Source: Bacillota bacterium
GTDB lineage: Bacteria; Bacillota; DSM-12270; Thermacetogeniales; Thermacetogeniaceae
DNA length: 6,330 nt
NCBI GenBank assembly: GCA_030627585.1
Contig: DAOURU010000070.1
Coordinates: 1-6,330 of the forward strand
Direction: 5' to 3'
Shown: piece after piece, positions 1 through 5,315 of the stretch
Position numbering within the stretch: position 1 is the first letter of the stretch
Layout of the letters: each line of letters begins with the position of its first letter
The notes under the pieces: generated by a model
What the model was told of the DNA's origin: nothing
Seen by the model: only the letters and a program-made list of their open reading frames with translations
Databases searched by the model: none
Made by a program: the position numbers and the translations under genes

Positions 1-323
<323 letters not shown>

Positions 324-764
324 GTGGCGGAACAAGCGAAAGGAAAAGGCAGAACCTTTAAATTGGAAATTATCACCCCGGAGCGGCTTGTTGTCGACGA
401 GAAGATCGAAGCGGCAGTTATCCCGGCGACGCAGGGCTCTTTAGGGATTTTGCGGAACCACGCTCCTTTTATTGGAGGGCTCGATATTGGTGTGGTTAAA
501 TACCGCCGGGAAGGGAAGCTTCATTGGGTCGCCTGTAATGTAGGAGTATTTGAAATGAGAGAAAATACCCTCCGGATCCTCACTGATACAGCCGAGCGGG
601 GAACGGATATTAATGTAGTCCGGGCGCAGCAGGCGCAGGAGCGGGCACAGCGCCGCCTGCGGAAAAAAGAGGCAGACCTGGACTACCTCCGGGCCGAACT
701 TGCGCTCCGGCGTGCCCTTGCACGCTTAAAAGCAGCCGCGTACGAGGAGAGAGATCCCGCCTAG
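324..764 (+). CDS. atpC: ATP synthase F1 subunit epsilon
   Basis: This 146-residue protein is the epsilon subunit of the F1 central stalk, which binds gamma and can inhibit ATP hydrolysis. The N-terminal beta-sandwich shows the family signature EIITPERLVV (residues 15-24) and GSLGILRNHAPFI (38-50). The C-terminal helical hairpin (about 96-140) is rich in Arg, Ala and Lys. The GTG start follows the atpD stop with no gap. A GGAGG at 308-312, inside the end of atpD, serves as ribosome site. The length is slightly above the usual 130-140 because of a charged N-terminal extension (AEQAKGKGR). The ATP-binding motif of Bacillus epsilon subunits, I/L-D-x-x-R-A, appears here as INVVRA (96-101), with Asn in place of Asp. 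It is the last gene of the atp operon, followed by a terminator. Confidence 0.97.
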   Translation: MAEQAKGKGRTFKLEIITPERLVVDEKIEAAVIPATQGSLGILRNHAPFIGGLDIGVVKYRREGKLHWVACNVGVFEMRENTLRILTDTAERGTDINVVRAQQAQERAQRRLRKKEADLDYLRAELALRRALARLKAAAYEERDPA

Positions 765-805
765 GCTGTTCGTATTTCTCTCTTCTCTTTTGCGAGTCCG
801 TTTGG

Positions 806-835
806 AACCTGGCACGCGCCAGGTTTTTTGTTTTT
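806..835 (+). terminator. Rho-independent terminator of the atp operon
   Basis: A perfect 8-bp stem (AACCTGGC at 806-813, GCCAGGTT at 818-825) with a four-base loop ACGC is followed by a T-rich tail (TTTTGTTTTT) to 835. It lies 41 bases after the atpC stop and separates the ATP synthase operon from the ywmB unit. Confidence 0.92.
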
Positions 836-861
836 GCTTCGTTAACCAGCGTGAATAAAAT
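834..861 (+). promoter_or_regulatory. Candidate sigma-A-like promoter for ywmB
   Basis: TTGCTT (834-839) and TAAAAT (856-861) are separated by 16 bases; the -10 hexamer matches TATAAT at five of six positions and the -35 at only three. The position just after the atp terminator and before ywmB makes a promoter expected here. The -35 overlaps the terminator T-tail, so this is an inference from motif and context. Confidence 0.33.
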
Positions 862-903
862 GGGAAGGAGCGGGCAAGAATATGTAGGAAGAAAATGGTA
901 TTG

Positions 904-909
904 AAGGAG
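904..909 (+). promoter_or_regulatory. Ribosome binding site that decides the ywmB start
   Basis: AAGGAG lies nine bases before the ATG at 919. The earlier in-frame ATG at 895 has only a weaker AGGAAG (886-891) very close to it. Starting at 919 also yields a normal signal peptide beginning Met-Lys-Lys, so 919 is preferred. Confidence 0.75.
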
Positions 910-918
910 CAGCCCGCG

Positions 919-1665
919 ATGAAAAAAGGACTTTTTTTGATTATCTTAATTGGTATTTTTTTGGGTTTTTTGCTGCCGGGAGAAACGCGGGGAAACCGGG
1001 AGAAAAAGCCATCTCTTCCTGAGCTTCTCTCTTTGGCGGAGAGGGGGGGAGTGAGGGTGGACGGTTTCGAGCTGGAGGGCTGGGCGGTGTTCCGGCAAAA
1101 GGGAGAGGTGGATCAAATCTGGAAGGACCTCGATCTCCCCGCTCAGCTGGGCATTTCAAAGGGAAATATAAGCCTGGCGCGCGCCCCGCAGGATAAGCGC
1201 GTCCGGTTCCAGGGATGCCCGCCGGGAGGGGCTGTAGTGCAGATTACTCTCCAGCAGGTGAGCCAGGGCAGTAAGCAGGACTTATGTTATGTCATGATAA
1301 AGGTCCGCGTCCCATCCGGCGCTCAGACTCCCCTCGCCTGGGAGGGAAAGCTCCGGAAGGCCCTGGTCTCTTTAGACAGCGAGTACGGCCTCTATATTAC
1401 AGTAAAAGGAAGAATTCCCCGCAAACTTGAGCCGGATATCCAGCTGGCCTGGGGGCAAGCAGTTTTTCGCGCGCTGGGGGGAAGTGTGGCAAGCTCGCTC
1501 CGGACGAAAAAATACCTGAGTTTGGCGGGCTATACGCCCGTTTTTCCGGATGCGGTGCGGGTTAGAAAGAAAAGAGTCAATTTCAATGTTGCCCTTACCT
1601 CTCCGGCCGCATCAAATGAGACCTTTGTTTATCTCGGAACGCCATTAATATCCAGCGAATATTAA
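919..1665 (+). CDS. ywmB: YwmB family secreted protein (DUF1779)
   Basis: This predicted 248-residue exported protein belongs to the YwmB family, often labelled 'TATA-box binding' because of a structural resemblance; its function is not established. The N-terminus is a typical signal peptide or anchor: MKK followed by a hydrophobic core (about residues 5-20) and PGETRG. The mature part begins with a helix (LPELLSLAERGG), then GWAVFRQ, and ends in the family's characteristic tail NFNVALTSPAASNETFVYLG with a final TPLISSEY. The start at 919 is chosen for its AAGGAG and signal peptide; the alternative start at 895 would add eight residues. Position after the atp operon and before spoIID matches Bacillus subtilis, where ywzB and murA also flank it; both are missing here. 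No terminator is visible after its stop. Family assignment is from remembered sequence pattern and synteny. Confidence 0.88.
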   Translation: MKKGLFLIILIGIFLGFLLPGETRGNREKKPSLPELLSLAERGGVRVDGFELEGWAVFRQKGEVDQIWKDLDLPAQLGISKGNISLARAPQDKRVRFQGCPPGGAVVQITLQQVSQGSKQDLCYVMIKVRVPSGAQTPLAWEGKLRKALVSLDSEYGLYITVKGRIPRKLEPDIQLAWGQAVFRALGGSVASSLRTKKYLSLAGYTPVFPDAVRVRKKRVNFNVALTSPAASNETFVYLGTPLISSEY

Positions 1666-1690
1666 GCATTCCTGTAATAAAGTGAGGTAG

Positions 1691-2081
1691 GTAGGCTTCT
1701 ATCAAGCAATATTTGCTTCATTGGACATTAAGGTTCCTTTCGTCCATCTCTTTCGGCTGGTGCTGGCCAGCAGTTTTATGGGTCTGGTGGCTCCGCTTGG
1801 AGCTCTGTCAGGCACAGCTTTGATCGTAGCAGATGCAACTCGGAGAGGCATTTCCATGGCTCGGGGAGTGTTGGTAAACCTCGTATTTTACCTTTTCGAT
1901 TATGCTGTTTTTTGTTTAGTTATGCTGGCTGCTCTGGGGTACTTGCCCACTTCAAGGGACACTTCTCCCCTTATGAAGGGATGGCAGCAGGAGTAGTAGA
2001 ACCCTCTGGCTTCCCTTCATCGGAGGGATGCTTTCCCTGCACCATCTGAGGAGTGAGGATATTCGCTCTGACAAAAAGTAC
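1691..2081 (+). pseudogene. Decayed fragment of a flippase-like / LPG synthase TM (UPF0104) membrane protein
   Basis: An open frame from 1691 (after TAG 1688-1690) to the stop at 1994-1996 encodes a very hydrophobic segment resembling an internal part of lysylphosphatidylglycerol synthase TM-region (UPF0104/YbhN-like) proteins. It includes YQAIFASLDIKVPF, then SSFMGLVAPLGALSG, then DATRRGISMARG, then a helix ending in FYLFDYAVF. There is no good start: the first candidate is a TTG at 1721 without a clear ribosome site, and the N-terminal part normally present is absent. Near 1943-1950 the likely reading shifts to the next frame, which gives HFKGHFSPYEGMAAGVV, a stretch that fits the following loop of this family. 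A further shift near 2000 would give the helix-like LWLPFIGGMLSLHHL to about 2081. The rest of a protein of some 300 or more residues is missing. I infer a truncated, frameshifted relic. The family match is from memory, strongest for the first segment. Confidence 0.6.
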
Positions 2082-2171
2082 TAGTTTTGAGGCTGATGGT
2101 GTTTTAATCCGGGTTATTCTTGTGTTCCGCTTCACCCTAAACCCCGCCGCAGGCAGCAGCCGGCCGCCCTC

Positions 2172-2399
2172 TTACTTCGGGCAACGCCTCAGCCGCTTTT
2201 CGGCCGCTTCCAGCAATTCCTTGAGTACCTGGCGAATACCCAAATTTGTAAGCCGTACAGCCGGGGGCACGGCAAAGATAACCGTGGCGATTGGCGCTTT
2301 CTGCGTAGCGCATGCTTTTCTCCCCAGGTTGTTCTTTGCATTTGGTGTTTGATCCAGGTTTCCAGCTTGGTAGACACGCCGGTTAACTGGTCTAATCAT
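2172..2399 (-). CDS. Hypothetical minus-strand ORF, possibly a gene remnant
   Basis: This is a possible 75-residue protein from ATG at 2399 to TAA at 2172-2174, which I do not recognise. The C-terminal half looks protein-like: a hydrophobic strand (IATVIFAVPPAV) followed by an amphipathic helix (VLKELLEAAEKRLRR), with ordinary codons for this genome. The N-terminal half is less convincing. An AAGGGGG sits directly against the ATG with no spacing, so initiation is doubtful. The frame also runs open upstream to about 2444, into the leader of spoIID. The start overlaps the candidate spoIID promoter. It lies in the interval where murA is normally found but shows no MurA motif. It may be the end of a lost gene or chance; confidence is low. 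Confidence 0.25.
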   Translation of the reverse strand: MIRPVNRRVYQAGNLDQTPNAKNNLGRKACATQKAPIATVIFAVPPAVRLTNLGIRQVLKELLEAAEKRLRRCPK

Positions 2400-2418
2400 C
2401 CCCCTTGTTTCATAAATA
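2390..2418 (+). promoter_or_regulatory. Candidate sigma-E promoter for spoIID
   Basis: A -35-like GTCTAAT (2390-2396) and a -10-like CATAAATA (2411-2418) are spaced by 14 bases, as sigma-E promoters require (approximate consensus GTCATATT, then CATACAAT). In Bacillus subtilis spoIID is transcribed by sigma-E, so a promoter of this kind is expected about 50 bases before the gene. The matches are partial, so this is a context-supported guess. Confidence 0.38.
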
Positions 2419-2472
2419 GGGAAAGAGGAGGAGAAATTGTTCACCTGACCCGCAAAGAACGGGGGAAGCTTT

Positions 2473-3462
2473 GTGCGAAAACTGTTCCGGGGCTATAAAT
2501 TTTTCGGTTTCACCCTCCTTGTCATTACCCTGGTTTTGATAGGGCTCCCTGCGCTGCTGGTACGTGGTTGCGCTTGGGAAAAACCGAAAAATACGGAAGA
2601 GCAGGGGTCCGAGGTGCGCCTTCAAATCGGACCGGACCGGGTCATTTCTCTCCCTTTAGAGGAATATCTCATCGGTGTGGTGGCAGCCGAAATGCCGGCT
2701 TCTTTTCACCCCGAAGCCCTTAAGGCCCAGGCCGTGGCGGCGCGTACCTATGCCCTGCTTCGGATGAACAAAAAAAGCAAGGACCGCAAACACCCTGATG
2801 CCGATCTCTGCATCGATCCCGGCCACTGCCAGGCCTGGCTTCCTCAGGCCGGGATGCGCAAAAAGTGGGGCCTGATGCGTTTTGGTTTTTACTACGAAAG
2901 AGTTGCTGAAGCAGTCAGAACCACTGCCGGGGAGGTTTTGGTTTATCAGGATCAGATTATCGATCCGGTCTACCACGCAAGCTGCGGGGGGAAGGGGACC
3001 GAAGATGCGGTTGAGGTCTGGGGGGAGGAAGTACCTTATTTAAAGGGGGTGCCTTGCACCTGGGACCCTCCTCACCGGACACAACCTGTTTTATCAAGTT
3101 TTGTCTTCCAGGATTTTTTTGCCCGCTTGGGGGTTAAAGAAAATGCAGTTCCCGTTGGTCAGGGCTTAGGCGGAGTGATCCGGATTCTCGAGCATACCCG
3201 GAGCGGGCGGGTTAAAAAAGTAAAAATTGGAACACGGGTCTTCACGGGTGTTGACTTAAGGAAAAGCCTTGCCTTGCGTTCTACTGATTTTTCGATTAAA
3301 ACGCAAGAAGACCGGGTAGTTTTTGCAACACGGGGATCCGGCCACGCCGTCGGTTTGTGCCAGTACGGCGCACAGGGTCTGGCTTTAAAAGGAGCAAAAT
3401 ATGATAAAATCCTGACTTACTACTACCGGGGCGTGGAAATTAAGCGTGCTGAACTTAAATAA
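2473..3462 (+). CDS. spoIID: Stage II sporulation protein D, peptidoglycan lytic transglycosylase
   Basis: SpoIID is a membrane-anchored lytic transglycosylase of the mother cell. With SpoIIP and SpoIIM it dissolves septal peptidoglycan so that the mother-cell membrane can engulf the forespore. The 329-residue protein has an N-terminal membrane helix (about 11-30) and then the SpoIID domain. VVAAEMPASFHPEALKAQAV (69-88) contains the conserved Glu73, equivalent to the catalytic glutamate of the family. Further family motifs are HASCGG (168-173) and GSGHAVGLCQYGA (288-300), then YDKILTYYYRG near the end. His107, Cys113, His118 and Cys119 form a cluster resembling the zinc site described for Clostridioides difficile SpoIID. 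The GTG start is the first possible one after an in-frame TGA at 2446-2448 and follows GGGGGAA (2461-2467). Length is normal. murA is missing upstream and spoIIQ downstream, compared with Bacillus. Confidence 0.96.
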   Translation: MRKLFRGYKFFGFTLLVITLVLIGLPALLVRGCAWEKPKNTEEQGSEVRLQIGPDRVISLPLEEYLIGVVAAEMPASFHPEALKAQAVAARTYALLRMNKKSKDRKHPDADLCIDPGHCQAWLPQAGMRKKWGLMRFGFYYERVAEAVRTTAGEVLVYQDQIIDPVYHASCGGKGTEDAVEVWGEEVPYLKGVPCTWDPPHRTQPVLSSFVFQDFFARLGVKENAVPVGQGLGGVIRILEHTRSGRVKKVKIGTRVFTGVDLRKSLALRSTDFSIKTQEDRVVFATRGSGHAVGLCQYGAQGLALKGAKYDKILTYYYRGVEIKRAELK

Positions 3463-3487
3463 AAGGGGAGCGAATAACTCCCCTTTT
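3461..3487 (+). terminator. Terminator overlapping the spoIID stop codon
   Basis: A perfect 10-bp stem AAAAGGGGAG (3461-3470) / CTCCCCTTTT (3478-3487) encloses the loop CGAATAA. The first two bases of the stem are the last two of the spoIID TAA. The A-run on one side and T-run on the other make it usable from either direction, although the T-run lies within the stem and no long T-tail follows. Confidence 0.8.
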
Positions 3488-3494
3488 CCATCTT

Positions 3495-3621
3495 CAAGTT
3501 CCTTTTAACTTCCGGATCAGTGGCTTGATTCACGTAAACGTTAAACATTCCGGATCATAAGCTGCTCTTGACGGAGGTGGTCTTCAATTAAGCCAAGTTC
3601 TTTTGAAGTAAGTTTTGGCAA
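3495..3621 (-). pseudogene. Frameshifted, truncated CotF-like spore coat protein gene
   Basis: On the minus strand a TTG at 3619-3621, seven bases after a strong AAGGGGGTG (3629-3637), opens a frame reading MPKLTSKELGLIEDHLRQEQ and then LMIRNV, with TAA at 3541-3543. This matches the start of small Coat_F-type spore coat proteins of Clostridia (pattern LTxKELGxIEDxLxxEQ). The homology resumes at once in another frame from 3545: FNVYVNQATDPEVKRNL, the expected next segment of the family. Deleting one T (sequence AATGTTT instead of AAGTTT) restores a continuous reading through Met-Ile-Arg-Lys-Phe-Asn. After about 3495 the resemblance ends, so roughly the last third is missing, and the frame runs into the spoIID terminator. 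I infer a dead gene, convergent with spoIID. Family recognition is from memory. A sequencing error could explain the frameshift but not the missing end. Confidence 0.65.
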
Positions 3622-3723
3622 TTTTTTTCACCCCCTTCGAATCTTTTTCAATTGTAGTATGTATGCACCGGTTTTTGATTATGCAGGCGAAATTTCCCTT
3701 CTGTTTCTTAGCCTGTCCCGTTA

Positions 3724-3751
3724 GTCTTTTTCCCCTCCCGGTTCATATAAA
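3724..3751 (+). promoter_or_regulatory. Candidate sigma-E promoter for spoIIID
   Basis: GTCTTTT (3724-3730) and CATATAAA (3744-3751), separated by 13 bases, resemble sigma-E -35 and -10 elements, and lie 36 bases before the spoIIID start. spoIIID of Bacillus subtilis is expressed from a sigma-E promoter. The -35 match is partial. Confidence 0.4.
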
Positions 3752-3786
3752 TGTACTGAAAACTCGGAACCAGGGGAGGATTCAGA

Positions 3787-4035
3787 ATGCAAGAGTACAT
3801 CCGCCGCCGGGTCCTGGAGGCAAGCCACTACATCTTAGAGGCGGCAGCTACTGTCCGCCAAACCGCCCAAGTTTTCGGTGTCAGCAAAAGCACCATTCAC
3901 AAGGATGTTACGGAACGACTTCCCAAGCTCAACCCCCAGTTGGCGCTGCAGGTGAGAAATATCCTGGAACTTAATAAAGCTGAGCGTCATATTCGGGGGG
4001 GCGAAGCAACGCGCAAAAAATACCGTGGCGACTGA
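3787..4035 (+). CDS. spoIIID: Sporulation transcriptional regulator SpoIIID
   Basis: SpoIIID is a small DNA-binding protein that switches many sigma-E genes on or off in the mother cell and prepares the sigma-K stage. The 82-residue product matches the Bacillus protein along its length: MQEYIRRRVLEASHYILEAA, then a helix-turn-helix at about 22-42 (TVRQTAQVFGVSKSTIHKD), then VTERLPKLNP, and the basic C-terminal part ERHIRGGEATRKKYRGD, which contributes to DNA binding. It is about ten residues shorter than the 93-residue Bacillus protein, only at the poorly conserved end. The ATG has a strong GGGGAGGA (3773-3780) six bases upstream. A candidate sigma-E promoter precedes it, and mbl follows after 149 bases. 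Confidence 0.97.
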   Translation: MQEYIRRRVLEASHYILEAAATVRQTAQVFGVSKSTIHKDVTERLPKLNPQLALQVRNILELNKAERHIRGGEATRKKYRGD

Positions 4036-4123
4036 TCCAGGCACTGCAGGGCATGAATTAATAAAGAAAATTTTGAAGATAATGACAGGATTTCGGTAAA
4101 AAATGTCGAAGAGTATGAAAAAC

Positions 4124-4154
4124 CTTGTTTCTCTTTCGGAATGAGAAGGACAGG
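4124..4154 (+). other. Imperfect hairpin in the mbl leader
   Basis: CTTGTTTCTC (4124-4133) can pair with GAGAAG plus CAGG (4143-4148, 4151-4154), with a two-base bulge, two G-T pairs and a nine-base loop. It lies 30 bases before the mbl start and has no T-tail, so it is not a terminator. The rest of the 4036-4184 spacer shows only a weak promoter-like TTGAAG (4073-4078) and TAAAAA (4097-4102). Confidence 0.25.
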
Positions 4155-4184
4155 CACTAAATCAGGAAAGGACTGGGCGGAAGG

Positions 4185-5210
4185 ATGTTTTGGGTGGACG
4201 ATATCGGGGTTGACCTGGGCACGGCGAGTGTGCTCGTTTATTTGAAAGGCAAAGGGATTATGTTAAATGAGCCTTCGGTGGTAGCAATCGATAAAAATAC
4301 GGGCAAAATGATTGCGGTAGGTGAAGAAGCACGGCAGATGTTGGGCCGCACGCCCGGCAATATTGTGGCTCTAAGGCCGCTCCGTGATGGTGTTATCGCC
4401 GATTATGATGTTACGGAGCGCATGCTGCGGTACTTTATTCAAAAAGCGGTAGGGCAGCGCCTTTTTTTCCGTCCCCGGGTCATGGTTTGCATCCCCTCAG
4501 GGGTTACGAGCGTGGAAGAACGGGCTGTAAGACAGGCAGCGCTTCAGGCCGGGGCGCGTCAAGCCTATTTGATTGAAGAACCTTTGGCCGCCGCGCTGGG
4601 GGCCGGGATTACTATTTCCGAGGCGAGCGGAAACATGGTCGTTGATGTCGGCGGCGGTACGACAGATGTCGCGGTTCTCTGCCTGGGCGGCATTGTTTGC
4701 AGTAAATCCCTCCGGGTAGGAGGCGACAAATTTGACGAATCAATAATCAGGTATATCCGCAAGGAATACAACTTAATGATCGGGGAGCGTACCGCTGAAG
4801 AGCTTAAGATCAAAACCGGGACCGCTTATCCGCAGGGAAAGGAACCGGGCGCAGGGATGGACATTCGAGGGAGGGACCTGGTTTCGGGACTTCCGAAAAC
4901 AATCTGGGTGACAGCGGAAGAAAGCTACCTGGCCTTACAGGAACCTGTGGAGCAGGTAGTAAGCGCGGTCAAGGAGGTGCTGGAGCGGACGCCTCCGGAA
5001 CTGGCTGCCGATATCATTAATAAAGGGATTGTCCTTACTGGAGGCGGAAGTTTGCTGGATGGTTTAGATCGTTTGCTCAGCGAAGAAACCGGCCTCCCGG
5101 TTCACATTGCCGAGGACCCTATTTCCTGCGTGGCCCTGGGAACAGGAAAGGCCTTGGGGATGCTGAACATCCTGCAAAATTCCCGCAGTTCCACGCGGAA
5201 GGTAGTATAG
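4185..5210 (+). CDS. mbl: Rod shape-determining protein, MreB/Mbl family actin homologue
   Basis: This bacterial actin polymerises under the membrane and guides the elongation machinery for peptidoglycan synthesis. The 341-residue protein has the full actin-fold motif set: phosphate 1 DIGVDLGTAS (6-15), connect 1 EEPLAAALGAG (131-141), phosphate 2 VVDVGGGTTDVAV (152-164) and adenosine motif GIVLTGGGSLLDG (281-293). The N-terminal MFWVDDIGVDLGTA and the GKGIMLNEPSVVA segment are closest to Mbl, and the order spoIIID-mbl-flhO is that of Bacillus subtilis, hence the symbol; annotation as mreB would be equally acceptable. ATG 4185 aligns with the family N-terminus. Its best-spaced ribosome site is AGGAAAGGA (4164-4172), while GGAAGG touches the ATG. 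A GTG at 4194 would be better spaced from GGAAGG but removes conserved residues. It ends 105 bases before flhO. Confidence 0.95.
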   Translation: MFWVDDIGVDLGTASVLVYLKGKGIMLNEPSVVAIDKNTGKMIAVGEEARQMLGRTPGNIVALRPLRDGVIADYDVTERMLRYFIQKAVGQRLFFRPRVMVCIPSGVTSVEERAVRQAALQAGARQAYLIEEPLAAALGAGITISEASGNMVVDVGGGTTDVAVLCLGGIVCSKSLRVGGDKFDESIIRYIRKEYNLMIGERTAEELKIKTGTAYPQGKEPGAGMDIRGRDLVSGLPKTIWVTAEESYLALQEPVEQVVSAVKEVLERTPPELAADIINKGIVLTGGGSLLDGLDRLLSEETGLPVHIAEDPISCVALGTGKALGMLNILQNSRSSTRKVV

Positions 5211-5301
5211 CTAAATTTGGGACTGAGGCAGGAATTTTTTTTGCAGTTTGCAGGATTTCTCTCAAGAAGGGAGTATTTAGTAATTAAGGAATTTCAGTCA
5301 C

Positions 5302-5310
5302 AAGGGGGTG
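5302..5310 (+). promoter_or_regulatory. Ribosome binding site that decides the flhO start
   Basis: AAGGGGGTG, five bases before ATG 5316, is a near-perfect anti-16S match. It rules out the upstream in-frame start near 5217, which would add 33 residues unlike any rod protein. Confidence 0.85.
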
Positions 5311-5315
5311 AAAAA

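Noticed and set aside
895..918. Longer ywmB start at ATG 895
   Set aside because: Its ribosome site is weaker and closer, and it would put eight charged or polar residues before a normal Met-Lys-Lys signal peptide; 919 has AAGGAG at ideal spacing.
1973..2020. Inverted repeat ATGAAGGGA / TCCCTTCAT with a 30-base spacer
   Set aside because: Nine-base arms with a long spacer and no T-tail or target duplication; likely chance within the decayed region, not an insertion-sequence end or terminator.
2053..2352. Plus-strand 99-codon ORF
   Set aside because: Starts with GTG without a ribosome site, composition is unlike a protein (Ser/Arg/Phe-rich), and part of it overlaps the more protein-like minus-strand frame and the membrane-protein relic.
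3615..3974. Plus-strand 119-codon ORF overlapping spoIIID
   Set aside because: It covers spoIIID in another frame and has no family features; spoIIID is certain.
4073..4102. TTGAAG / TAAAAA promoter for mbl
   Set aside because: Both boxes are weak and the spacer is 18 bases; mentioned with the leader but not called as a separate promoter.
4103..4144. 13-codon ORF in the mbl leader (MSKSMKNLVSLSE)
   Set aside because: No ribosome site, very short and no attenuator structure with a T-tail to make it a leader peptide.
5217..5315. Longer flhO start near 5217 (TTG)
   Set aside because: The extra 33 residues do not resemble rod proteins, and ATG 5316 has a near-perfect ribosome site and the family N-terminus.
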